NCBI GenBank assembly: GCA_025642075.2
Contig: JAODUO010000187.1
Location: forward strand, 107,501 to 171,500
Direction of reading: 5' to 3'
Source: Ridgeia piscesae
Taxonomy: Eukaryota; Annelida; Polychaeta; Sabellida; Siboglinidae
DNA length: 64,000 nucleotides
Position 1 is the first letter of the stretch. Each line of letters opens with the position of its first letter. The position numbers and the translations under genes are program-made. A model generated the notes under the pieces. The model was not told the origin of the DNA and made no database searches. It worked only from the letters and a program-made list of their open reading frames with translations. Shown here piece by piece: positions 36,756 to 50,910 of the stretch.

Positions 36756-36963
36756 GGCGAGGTGCGTGGCAGAACTGGCTTTATGAAGTCGAAGTGACAG
36801 ACTTGGCCACAAGCCAGTAGTCGCATCTTTAACAACGGAACCTTTCGTCTGAGTGTCCCAAGCCTCACTTCCAGACACATGTACGGATTCCGTGTGAGAG
36901 CTATATCCAACAGTGGCCACGGTCCGTGGTCACTGCCCTTCACAGGCGAGACACTCAGGGCAG
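36756..36963 (+). pseudogene. ROS1: ROS1-like exon with frameshift: FN3 domain 3, C-terminal part
   Basis: The acceptor is ccctggtgttgcag and the donor GGCAG|gtctgt. In the incoming frame it reads GRGAWQNWLYEVEVTDLATS, a near-exact match to human SAWQNWTYEVKV, then reaches TAG at 36818-36820. One base out of frame, from about 36816, the exon continues with the expected rest of the domain: GTFRLSVPSLTSRHMYGFRV, then a GHGPWSLPF motif (human PGPWSEP), and exits in the phase 1 the next exon needs. One surplus base or two missing bases near 36812-36818 explain this. There is no homopolymer at the site. It is either an assembly or read error, or a genuine disabling mutation. Confidence 0.85.
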
Positions 36964-37061
36964 GTCTGTGTGGCTGTCTTCTACTTGTGCCTTCATTCAA
37001 TGCAGGGGGGCGGGCAGATCACTTAATCTTTATCTTTCTACCTTGATTTCATGTTCTGGGC

Positions 37062-38086
37062 TGTTCATCCACCCTTTGAGATCTCTCTCCACCCTTAGAG
37101 ATATCTCTCCACCCTTAGAGATATCTCTCTCCATCCTTAGAAATATCTCTCTCCACCCTTAGAGATATCTCTCCCCCACCCTTAGAGATATCTCTCTCCA
37201 CCCTTAGAGATATCTCTCCCCACTCTTAGAGATATCTCTCCACCCTTAGAGATATCTCTCCCCACCTGGACTCTTAGAGATATCTCTCCACCCTTAGAGA
37301 TATCTCTCTCCACCCTTGGAGAGATCTCTCCTCTTCTCTCTACCCTTAGAGATATCTCTCTCATGCCCTTAGAGATATCTCTCTCACCTTAGAGATATCT
37401 CTCCACCCTTAGAGATATCTCTCCCCACCCTTAGAGATATCTCTCCCCACCCTTACAGATATCTCTCCCCACCCTTAGAGATATATCTCCACCCTTAGAG
37501 ATATCTCTCCCCACCCTTAGGGATATATCTCCCCACCCTTAGACATATCTCTCTCTCCACCCTTTGAGATCTCTCTCCACCCTTAGAGATATCTCTCTCC
37601 ACCCTTGGAGATATCTCTCCCCACCCTTAGAGATATCTCTCTCCACCCTTAGAGATATCTCTCCCCATCCTTAGAGATATCTCTCTCCACCCTTAGATAT
37701 ATCTCTCCCCACCCTTAGAGATATCTCTCTCCACCCTTAGAGATATCTCTCTCCACCCTTAGAGATATCCCTCCCCACCCTTAGAGATATCTCTCTCCAC
37801 CCTTAGAGATATCTCTCCCCACCCTTAGAGATATCTCTCTCCACCCTTAGAGATATCTCTCCCCACCCTTAGAGATATCTCTCTCCACCCTTAGAGATAT
37901 CTCTCTCCACCCTTAGAGATATCTCTCTCCACCCTTAGAGATATCTCTCTCCAACCTTAGAGATATCTCTCCCCACGCTTAGAGATATCTCTCTCCACCA
38001 TTAGAGATATCTCTCCCCACCCTTAGAGATATCTCTCTCCACCCTTAGAGATATCTCTCCCCATCCTTAGAGATCTCTCTTGATAC
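37062..38086. repeat. 22-bp minisatellite built on the palindrome AGAGATATCTCT, about 46 copies
   Basis: The unit is tccacccttagagatatctc plus tc, with 20- to 24-bp length variants at the ctcc/ccca joint. AGAGATATCTCT is a perfect 12-bp palindrome in nearly every copy, spaced about two helical turns apart. It lies just after the frameshifted exon. Confidence 0.97.
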
Positions 38087-38397
38087 GGCCCCTCCATCTT
38101 TCTGTTCATCGTCCTGTTCTGGCCTAACCATCTCTTCTACTTGTGTCATTCTAGTAACATCAGTTGTGTGATAAGTTAGTGGGGTATTAATTGGACAGAT
38201 ATTGTAGTTGCTAGCTTCCTATTTAGACAGCAGATGGCGACACCATGTGCTAGTCAGCTAACTAGTGGCTGCAGCACAACTGATGGTAGCTTCACTGTTT
38301 GATAGATGGCGCCACTAATATTTATAATTTCACAAAATAGGTCTAGTTTGGTATACATACATATGTACACAAGCTTATTAGACACTGTACAACCATG
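38087..38397 (+). other. Intron between the 22-bp array and the (CA)n tract
   Basis: Unique sequence with two agatggcg phrases (near 38232 and 38304). No exon seen. Confidence 0.5.
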
Positions 38398-38922
<525 letters not shown>

Positions 38923-38944
38923 ACTGGTGTTCTCTGTCTTCCAG

Positions 38945-39064
38945 CTGCCTTCAGTGAGCCACAGCTGCTCCTGTCTGATGCTAGTGCCGTGTACAAGACG
39001 TCTCTTGATGGCTCCAACATAGAGGTCACCCTCAACCACCCCGAGTCTCTGAGCCCCGTCAAAG
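38945..39064 (+). CDS. ROS1: ROS1-like exon: start of beta-propeller 2; 3' end amplified as a minisatellite
   Basis: This is a 120-nt exon, phase 1/1, with acceptor ctctgtcttccag and donor AAAG|gtaagt. It encodes AFSEPQLLLSDASAVYKTSL, then SNIEVTLNHPESLSPVK, equivalent to the human ASEPPFIMAV...IGNVSD region leading into propeller 2. The last 22 exon bases plus the donor and about 30 intron bases are repeated in tandem about 18 times immediately downstream. Only the first donor leaves an open frame. Confidence 0.87.
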
Positions 39065-40012
39065 GTAAGTCTCTCTTGTGAGACTTCTACCTACGAGTCA
39101 CTGAGCCCCGTCAAAGGTAAGTCTCTCTTGTGAGACTTCTACCTACGAGTCTCTGAGCCCCGTCAAAGGTAACTCTCTCTTGTGAGAGTTCTACCTACGA
39201 GTCACTGAGCCCCGTCAAAGGTAAGTCTCTCTTGTGAGACTTCTACCTACGAGTCTCTGAGCCCCGTCAAAGGTAAGTCTCTGTTGTGAGACTTCTACCT
39301 ACGAGTCACTGAGCCCCGTCAAAGGTAAGTCTCTCTTGTGAGACTTCTACCTATGAGTCTCTGAGCCCCGTCAAAGGTAAGTCTCTCTTGTGAGACTTCT
39401 ACCTATGAGTCTCTGAGCCCCGTCAAAGGTAAGTCTCTCTTGTGAGACTTCTACCTACGAGTCTCTGAGCCCCATCAAAGGTAAGTCTCTCTTGTGAGAC
39501 TTCTACCTACGAGTCTCTGAGCCCCGTCAAAGGTAAGTCTCTCTTGTGAGACTTCTACCTATGAGTCTCTGAGCCCCGTCAAAGGTAAGTCTCTCTTGTG
39601 AGACTTCTACCTACGAGTCTCTGAGCCCCATCAAAGGTAAGTCTCTCTTGTGAGACTTCTACCTACGAGTCTCTGAGCCCCGTCAAAGGTAAGTCTCTCT
39701 CTTGTGAGACTTCTACCTATGAGTCTCTGAGCCCCATCAAAGGTAAGTCTCTCTTGTGAGACTTCTACCTATGAGTCTCTGAGCCCCGTCAAAGGTAAGT
39801 CTCTCTTGTGAGACTTCTACCTATGAGTCTCTGAGCCCCGTCAAAGGTAAGTCTCTCTTGTGAGACTTCTACCTATGAGTCTCTGAGCCCCGTCAAAGGT
39901 AAGTCTCTCTTGTGAGACTTCTACCTATGAGTCTCTGAGCCCCGTCAAAGGTAAGTCTCTCTTGTGAGACTTCTACCTATGAGTCTCTGAGCCCCGTCAA
40001 AAGTACATCTCT
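39043..40012 (+). repeat. 52-bp minisatellite carrying an exon 3' end and 5' splice site, about 18 copies
   Basis: The unit begins with the last 22 bases of the exon ending at 39064 (gagtctctgagccccgtcaa plus ag), then gtaagtctctcttgtgagac, then ttctacctac. Starting from the true donor I count 18 donor-bearing copies, at about 39058, 39110, 39162 and every 52 bases to 39944 (54 at one step). Seventeen read GTAAGT and one GTAACT. A degenerate last copy at 39996 has lost the donor. Weaker echoes continue to about 40165. Confidence 0.96.
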
Positions 40013-40457
40013 GTTTTGTGTCTCTACCAGTCTTGCACTTGCTGAACCCTGTCAAGAGTAGGTTTCTCTTGTCTTTTACCATCCTAAGTCACTCAGCCCT
40101 GTCAAAAGTATGACTGTCTTTTGTATGTTCTACCATCTTCTGTCTCTCTTAGCCTCGTAAAAGGTAAATCAATCTATCTGTGATAAGATATGGTCAATGT
40201 TTAGCAAAGAATGGCAAAGGTGATGGATGCTGTAAAGTATGGCTTTTAAATTTTAACACAACGTGCCTCACACAGTTAACCCTGCCTTCAAAAATTAACC
40301 CTGTTTCACATATCACATGCCCATGGCCATCAGAAGTCGACTAGGCCAATGGCCACGAGAAATGTATGAAATACTGGGAACACATGATAGAGACTGGTGA
40401 AAGGACACACATGAAGGAACCAAATTATTTAATACATAAATGTTTCTTTTGTGTCAG

Positions 40458-40627
40458 GCATCCTGGTATACAAAGGCCGCTACCTCTGGTGTCTGGCTAA
40501 TGGTCAAGTCTATGAGAAGTCTGGCAGCGGACCAATCAGACACCTGCCCCACATCCAGGATGCTGCGGTGCTGGCAGTTGATTGGTTGACGGACACGCTC
40601 TACTGGGCCAGCAGCAAGCACAATATG
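40458..40627 (+). CDS. ROS1: ROS1-like exon: beta-propeller 2, first blades
   Basis: This is a 170-nt exon, phase 1 in and phase 0 out, with acceptor cttttgtgtcag and donor ATG|gttggt (weak). It encodes ILVYKGRYLWCLANGQVYEK and then LAVDWLTDTLYWASSKHN, a clear YWTD blade matching human ALAFEWLGHFLYWAGK, with HLPHIQDAAV matching human HLPSIAGAGA. Confidence 0.93.
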
Positions 40628-40784
40628 GTTGGTAGAATTCTTTGTGGCATAATTATTTTTGAAGTTTTATGTTGTGATGTATTGGTATTTTATTGGTTAA
40701 ATAATGTGAGTAATAAAAAAACTGAGTATTGTTTTAAACATCTTAAAAGTAGCTTATTGCTCGGCTTCATGTGTGATCACATTT

Positions 40785-41800
40785 AGCATACATGTATCAG
40801 GCATGTACATACATGTATCAGGCATGTACATACATGTATCAGGCATGTACATATATGTATCAGGCATGTACATACATGTATCAGGCATGTACATACATGT
40901 ATCAGGCATGTACATACATGTATCAGGCATGTACATACATGTATCAGGCATGTACATACATGTATCAGGCATGTACATATATGTATCAGGCATGTACATA
41001 CATGTATCAGGCATGCACATGCATACATGTATCAGGCATGCATATACATGTATCAGGAAGGCACATACATGTATCAGGCATGCACATACATGTATCAGGC
41101 ATGCACATACATACATGTATCAGGCATGCACATACATACATACATCTATCAGGCATGCACAAAACATGTATCAGGCATGCACATACATACATGTATCAGG
41201 CATGCACATACATACATGTATCAGGCAAGCACATACATGTATCAGGCATGCACATACATGTATCAGGCATGCACATACATACATGTATCAGGCATGCACA
41301 TACATGTATCAGACATGCACATACATACATGTATCAAGCATGCACATACATGTATCAGGCATGCACATACATACATGTATCAGGCATGCACATAACATGT
41401 ATCAGACATGCACATACATGTATCAGGCATGCACATACATGTATCAGGTATGTACATACATGTATCAAACATGCACATACATTTATCAGGCATGCACATA
41501 CATACATGTATCAGGAATGCACTTACATGTATCAGGCATGCACATACATATATGTATCAGGCATGCACATACATGTATCAGGCATGCACATACATACATG
41601 TATCAGGCATGCACAAACATGTATCAGGCATGCACATACATACATGTATCAGGAATGCGCATACATGTATCAGGCATGCACATACATAGATGTATCAGGC
41701 ATGCACATACATGTATCAGGCATGCACATGCATACATGTATCAGGCATGCACATACATGTATCAGGAATGCACATACATACATGCATACACATGTACACA
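40785..41800. repeat. 21/25-bp minisatellite with ATACATGTAT palindrome, about 46 copies
   Basis: The unit is acatacatgtatcaggcatg plus t or c; later copies insert an extra ACAT, giving 25 bp. Most copies carry the perfect palindrome ATACATGTAT. The left domain has GCATGTAC, the right domain GCATGCAC. Long open frames on both strands are compositional. Confidence 0.97.
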
Positions 41801-42059
41801 TTTGCACATACACATTATTACACATGTAGACAACCCATCTATCAGGTCATATTTAGCTTTATCACTGTTAAACCAGCCAATGATTTGTTGATATGAAGTT
41901 ACCTTCAGAGTTTTAAACACTGCAGGATTAAGTAGCAAAAAAAAGATTTTAAAATATGTCAGGAAGAATCTGTTAAAATGATTGGTAAATAAAGTTTATT
42001 TATATTTCTTTATTCACCATATCCACATATTCACTGACACCCTGATATCGACATGACAG

Positions 42060-42412
42060 ATTATGAGGGCGACAAGAAACAACGGTATTGAGACAATCCA
42101 CCAGGGGGCTGCAGTGATCCAGGACCTGGTCCTTGACGCGGTCCGTGGCTACGTATACTGGACAACGTCCCACAGTTTGGAGTCTGCCCGACTGGATGGT
42201 CGGGGTCATGAGATCATCCACGCTATCCCATACTTCCTCGGCAAATACATCCTGGGAGTGGCGCTCAGATACGATGACAACGCTGGCTCCATCTACTGGC
42301 TACTCAAGAACGGTGATAAACTCATCCTCAACCAGATGGCATTGCTTACAGACGACACAGCAACACAGAGAAGTGCGATTCTCAAAGTGGCAAAGTTCAG
42401 AACAACTCCACT
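42060..42412 (+). CDS. ROS1: ROS1-like exon: beta-propeller 2, central blades
   Basis: This is a 353-nt exon, the largest in the window, phase 0 in and phase 2 out. The acceptor is tcgacatgacag, with a poor pyrimidine tract; the donor is CT|gtgagt. It encodes LVLDAVRGYVYWTTSHSLES then ARLDGRG, near-identical in pattern to human VVDSVGGYLYWTTLYSVESTRLNGE, and a further blade GSIYWLLKNGDKL (human GLLYWLVQDSQ). A hexanucleotide array of about 3 kb starts about 130 bases after the donor. Confidence 0.94.
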
Positions 42413-42542
42413 GTGAGTATATGAAGTGATTTGGTTTGATTTGACATTTTACCCGTCAGTGACATCATTCTAGTTATAGTAGCGTGGGGCCCGTCAGATA
42501 ACAACATTCATCGTTTCCAATGCTTTCTTTATTTCGGTACAG

Positions 42543-43977
42543 CCTCAGACACAACTACAGACACAGACACAACCACAGACACAGACACAGACACAGAAAC
42601 AGACACAGACACAGACACAGACACAGACACAGACACAGACACAGACAGCAGACGCAGACACAACCACAGACTCAGACACAACCACAGACTCAGACACAAC
42701 CACAGACACAGACACAGACACAGACACAGACACAACCACAGACTCAGACACAACCACAGACTCAGACACAACCACAGACACAGACACAACCACAGACTCA
42801 GACACAACCACAGACTCAGACACAACCACAGACTCAGACACAACTACAGACACAACCACAGACACAGACACAACCACAGACACAACCACAGACTCAGACA
42901 CAACCACAGACTCAGACACAACCACAGACACAGACACAACCACAGACTCAGACACAACCACAGACACAGACACAACCACAGACTCAGACACAACCACAGA
43001 CTCAGACACAACCACAGACACAACCACAGACACAGACACAACCACAGACACAGATACAACCACAGACACAGACACAACCACAGACACAGACACAGACACA
43101 GACACAGACACAGACACAGACACAGACCACAGACACAGACACAACCACAGACTCAGACACAACCACAGACACAGACACAGACACAGACACAGACACAGAC
43201 ACAGACACAGACACAACACAGACACAGACACAGACACAACCACAGACTCAGACACAACCACAGACTCAGACACAACCACAGACACAGACACAACCACAGA
43301 CACAGATACAACCACAGACTCAGACACAACCACAGACACAGACACAACCACAGACACAGATACAACCACAGACTCAGACACAACCACAGACACAACCACA
43401 AACTCAGACACAACCACATACTCAGACACAACCACAGACTCAGATACAACCACAGACTCAGACACAACCACAGACACAACCACAAACTCAGACACAACCA
43501 CATACTCAGACACAACCACAGACTCAGATACAACCACAGACTCAGACACAACCACAGACACAGACACAAACAGACACAGATACAACCACAGACACAACCA
43601 CAGCAACCAGACACAACCACATACTCAGACACAACCTCAACCAGACACAACCACAGACACAACCACAGACTCAGACACAACCACAGACACAGCCACAGAC
43701 TCAGACACAACCACAGACTCAGATATAACCACAGACTCAGACACAACCACAGACACAACCACAAACTCAGACACAACCACATACTCAGACACAACCACAG
43801 ACTCAGATACAACCACAGACTCAGACACAACCATAGACACAACCACATACTCAGACACAACCACAGACTCAGACACAACCACACACTCAAACACAACCAC
43901 AGACACAACCACATACTCAGACACAGAGACACACACAACCACAGACTCAGACACAACCACAGACTCAGACTCAGACT

Positions 43978-44074
<97 letters not shown>

Positions 44075-45530
44075 ACACAACCAGAGACTCAGACACAACC
44101 AAAGACTCGGACACAACCACAGACTCACACACACACATAACCACAGACTCAGACACAACCACAGGCTCAGACACAACCACAGACTCAGACACAGAGACAG
44201 ACACAACCACAGACTCAGACACAACCACAGACTCAGACACAGAGACAAACACAAACACAACCACAGACTCAGACACAACAACAGACTCAGACACAACCAC
44301 AGGCTCAGACACAACCACAGACTCAGACACAACCACAGACACAACCACAGACTCAGACACAACCTCAGACACAGAGACAGACACAACAACAGACACTGCC
44401 ACAGACACAACAACATACTCAGACACAACCACATACTCGGACACAGAGACAGACACAACCACAGACTCAGACACAACCACAGACTCGGACACAGACTCAG
44501 ACCCAACCACAGACACAACCACAGACTCAGACACAGAGACAGACACAACCACAGACTCAGACACAACCACAAACTCAGACACAACCACATACTCAGGCAC
44601 AACCACAGACTCAGACACAACCACAGACTCAGACACAGAGACAGACACAACCACAGACTCAGACACAACCACAGACTCAGACACAACCACATACTCAGGC
44701 ACAACCACAGACTCAGACACAACCACAGACTCAGACACAGAGACAGACACAACCACAACCACATACACATACATAGACACAGAGACAGAGACAGACACAC
44801 AGACACACAGACACACAGACACAAAGACACACAGACACACAGACACACAGACACACAGACACACAGACACACAGACACACAGACACACAGACACACAGAC
44901 AGAGACAGACACAGCCACAGCCACAGACACAGACATAGGGATAGACACCGAGACAGACACAGACACAATCACAGACACAGCCACTGAGACAGAGACAGAC
45001 TCAGGCACAACCACATACTCAGGCACAACCACAGACTCAGACACAACCACAGACTCAGACACAGAGACAGACACAACAACAGACTCAGACACAGAGACAG
45101 AGACAACCACATACACATACATAGACACAGAGACAGAGACAGACACACAGACACACAGAGACAGACACAGCCACAGCCACAGACACAGACACAGACATAG
45201 GGATAGACACCGAGGCAGACACAGACACAACCACAGACACAACCACTGAGACAGACTCAGACACAACCACATACTCAGGCACAACCACAGACTCAGACAC
45301 AGAGACAGACACAACAACAGACTCAGACACAGAGACAGACACAACCACATACACATACATAGACACAGAGACAGAGACAGAGACAGACACACAGACACAC
45401 AGACACACAGACACAGCCACAGACACAGACATAGGGATAGACACCGAGACAGACACAGACACAACCACAGACACAACCACTGAGACAGAGACAGACACAG
45501 ACACAACCACAGACTCAGCCACAGACACAC
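42543..45530. repeat. Hexanucleotide-based (CACAGA)n array, about 3 kb
   Basis: Built from cagaca, caacca, cagact and caggca hexamers in many combinations, with blocks of acacag near 44800-44900 and a caggca block near 43980-44070. The 6-bp period is a multiple of 3, so frames of 400-500 codons (TDTD/QTQP on plus; VSVS/LCLW on minus) stay open; I treat all as non-coding. It lies about 130 bases after the donor at 42412. Confidence 0.96.
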
Positions 45531-48113
<2,583 letters not shown>

Positions 48114-48526
48114 TAAAATATGATATTACATTAACATTTCAAAGATTATATGCTTAGTAATTAATTTACATATTTCTAGCATATTAAGAATACAATTATG
48201 GGATAGTAACAAATTAAATATTATAATTATACCAAAAAATATATAAAAATAAATATAATAAAAAATAACATAAGCTAAATGAGTTAATAAATTAAATAAA
48301 TGTGTTAATTCATAAGATGTATGCTCATAAAAGTATCATGCACATCAGTTCCAGAGAGGAAGTAAGCCAATTTAAACAAGTGAGTGTGAAGGACAGTTGA
48401 GTTCAAGTCCTAGCATCAACTTTCACTGCTGCTATTTAAGATGTACTGAAGAGGAAGGTGAAAGCATAAACATGTTTGATGAGGTGACTGACACCGTGAG
48501 CAGTGGCCCATGATGGCCACTGAACA
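48114..48526 (+). other. Intron, A/T-rich unique sequence
   Basis: Nothing recognised. Confidence 0.5.
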
Positions 48527-49626
48527 CACAGATCAACAGCACCAGCAGCTGTAGTAATGTTTACAGAAATAACCACTGAACACACAGGTCAACAGCACCA
48601 GCAGCTGTAGTAATGTTTACAGAAATAACCACTGAACACACAGGTCAACAGCACCAGCAGCTGTAGTAATGTTTACAGAAATAACTACTGAACACACAGG
48701 TCAACAGCACCAGCAGCTGTGGTAATGTTTACAGAAATAACTACTGAACACACAGGTCAACAACACCAGCAGCTGTAGTAATGTTTACAAGAATAACAAC
48801 TGAACACACAGGTCAACAGCACCAGCAGCTGTAGTAATGTTTACAGAAATAACCACTGGACACACAGGTCAACAGCACCAGCAGCTGTAGTAATGTTCAC
48901 AGAAATAACCACCAAACACACAGGCCAACAGCACCAGCAGCTGTAGTAATGTTCATAGAAATAACCACTGAACACAGTCAGGCCAACAGCACCAGCAGCT
49001 GTAGTAATGTTTACAGAAATAACCACTGAACACAGTCAGGCCAACAGCACCAGCAGCTGTAGTAATGTTTACAGAAATAACCACTAAACACAGTCAGGCC
49101 AACAGCACCAGCAGCTGTAGTAATGTTTACAGAAATAACCACTGAACACACAGGTCAACAGCACCAGCAGCTGTAGTAATGTTTACAGAAATAACCACTG
49201 AACACACAGGTCAACAGCACCAGCAGCTGTAGTAATGTTTACAGAAATAACCACTGAACACACAGGTCAACAGCACCAACAGCTGTAGTAATGTTTACAG
49301 AACTAACCACTGAACACACAGGTCAACAGCACCAGCAGCTGTAGTAATGTTTACAGAAATAACCACTGAACACACAGGTCAACAGCACCAGCAGCTGTAG
49401 TAATGTTTACAGAAATAACCACTGAACACAGCAGGTCAACAGCACCAGCAGCTGTAGTAATGTTTACAGAAATAACCACTGAACACAGTCAGGCCAACAG
49501 CACCAGCAGCTGTAGTAATGTTTACAGAAATAACCACTGAACACAGTCAGGCCAACAGCACCAGCAGCTGTAGTAATGTTTACAGAAATAACCACTGAAC
49601 ACAGTCAGGCCAACAGCACCAGCAGC
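48527..49626. repeat. 56-bp minisatellite, about 20 copies
   Basis: Each unit has aacacacaggtcaacagcac (or acagtcaggcc), cagcagctgtagtaatg, then tttacagaaataaccactg. Every unit includes an E-box CAGCTG, and most include TGTTTAC, a forkhead-type word. It ends abruptly at 49626 within a unit. Confidence 0.96.
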
Positions 49627-49856
49627 CCAGACAAATGTTACAAGAAATAAATTATCATGCATGCATAATGGCATCATTATTGGGAAAGTAATTGTACCAC
49701 ATAAGATTGTTTGCACATAAAACAATTTAAGTTTACTTTGAAATAAATTGTATAGATAGATAGATACAAGATTATGCGTGTTAAACATGTGTGTTGATTT
49801 TGGAGTGAGAACTATATTTGTGAGAATCTAACCAAGTTGCCCTCTTCTGTTCACAG

Positions 49857-50026
49857 GTTGTCCCCTGTTATGCACTATTACAGTGGCAAGCTCTTCTGGC
49901 AGGGAGGACGAAAAGACATCATTGTTCTCGACATCCGTGGCAAAAGCCTTGCGAAGCTGCTTGTGGCGACATCGGGGGACATCGAGACATTCACGCTGAC
50001 ACACAGCTCCCTCTACTGGCTGCCAG
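49857..50026 (+). CDS. ROS1: ROS1-like exon: beta-propeller 2, last blades (last exon in window)
   Basis: This is a 170-nt exon, phase 2 in and phase 1 out, with acceptor cttctgttcacag and donor CCAG|gtacat. It encodes LSPVMHYYSGKLFWQGGRKD and ends FTLTHSSLYWLPG. It aligns along its whole length to human ISQNALMYYSGRLFW...FTIIQTSLKPLPG. No later exon was recognised in the remaining 14 kb; the next expected piece is the fourth FN3 domain. Confidence 0.94.
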
Positions 50027-50439
50027 GTACATCACTATGTTCTCTTGCAACAAGCAGTTGTAGAGCATTGGGGATTAAAACACAACATTCCGTCCTCACT
50101 CAATGAATAGTTTGTAGACTCAAATAAACTTGTATTTTCTCTGTGAATGCTAAGAAATGCATTGCGGGGGTTAACGCGTAAACCCCACAGAAGCAGACAG
50201 GTCAGCCACGAGAACTTTGGATGCAGCACACAACTAAGTTCTCTCGTAAGCAGTACTGGTGGCGGTTCCTGGCTGCAGTGGCAAACACCTGTCATATTAG
50301 TGAATGTATCTGATGTGAAAACGTACACATGTAACTTGTTAAAAGTGTTTGTTCACTGAATCATTACTGTAAACATTAAAGCCCTTCCCATCTATACACA
50401 CCTTTTTAACACATCTCCATTTAGCCCCATTGTTACACC
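50027..50439 (+). other. Start of last intron
   Basis: Unique sequence after the donor at 50026; no exon recognised. Confidence 0.5.
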
Positions 50440-50895
50440 TATTTGTCCATAACACTCCATAATTACACCCGTCATTACACCCCCATCCTTACACCTCATC
50501 ATTACATCTCTTCATTACACCCCCATCCTTACACCTCATCATTACATCTCTTCATTACACCCCCATCCTTACACCTCATCATTACATCTCTTCATTACAC
50601 CCCCATCCTTACACCTCATCATTACATCTCTTCATTACACCCCCATCCTTACACCTCATCATTACATCTCTTCATTACACCCCCATCCTTACACCTCATC
50701 ATTACATCTCTTCATTACACCCTATTTGTCCATAACACTCCATAATTACACTCTTCATTACACCCCCATCCTTACACCTCATCATTACATCTCTTCATTA
50801 CACCCCCATCCTTACACCTCATCATTACATCTCTTCATTACACCCCCATCCTTACACCTCATCATTACATCTCTTCATTACACCACCATTGTTAC
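50440..50895. repeat. 40-bp minisatellite in a duplicated block, about 10 copies
   Basis: The unit is attacacccccatccttaca followed by cctcatcattacatctcttc. The left flank tttgtccataacactccata (50442) recurs at 50726, so flank plus array was duplicated as a block of about 285 bases. Confidence 0.96.
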
Positions 50896-50910
50896 AACCA
50901 CCATTAGAAA

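Noticed and set aside
42520..45530. Frames of 400-500 codons encoding TDTD/QTQP or VSVS/LCLW repeats
   Set aside because: Hexanucleotide repeats keep frame on both strands; there is no flanking coding sequence, and the adjacent exon already has a good donor at 42412.
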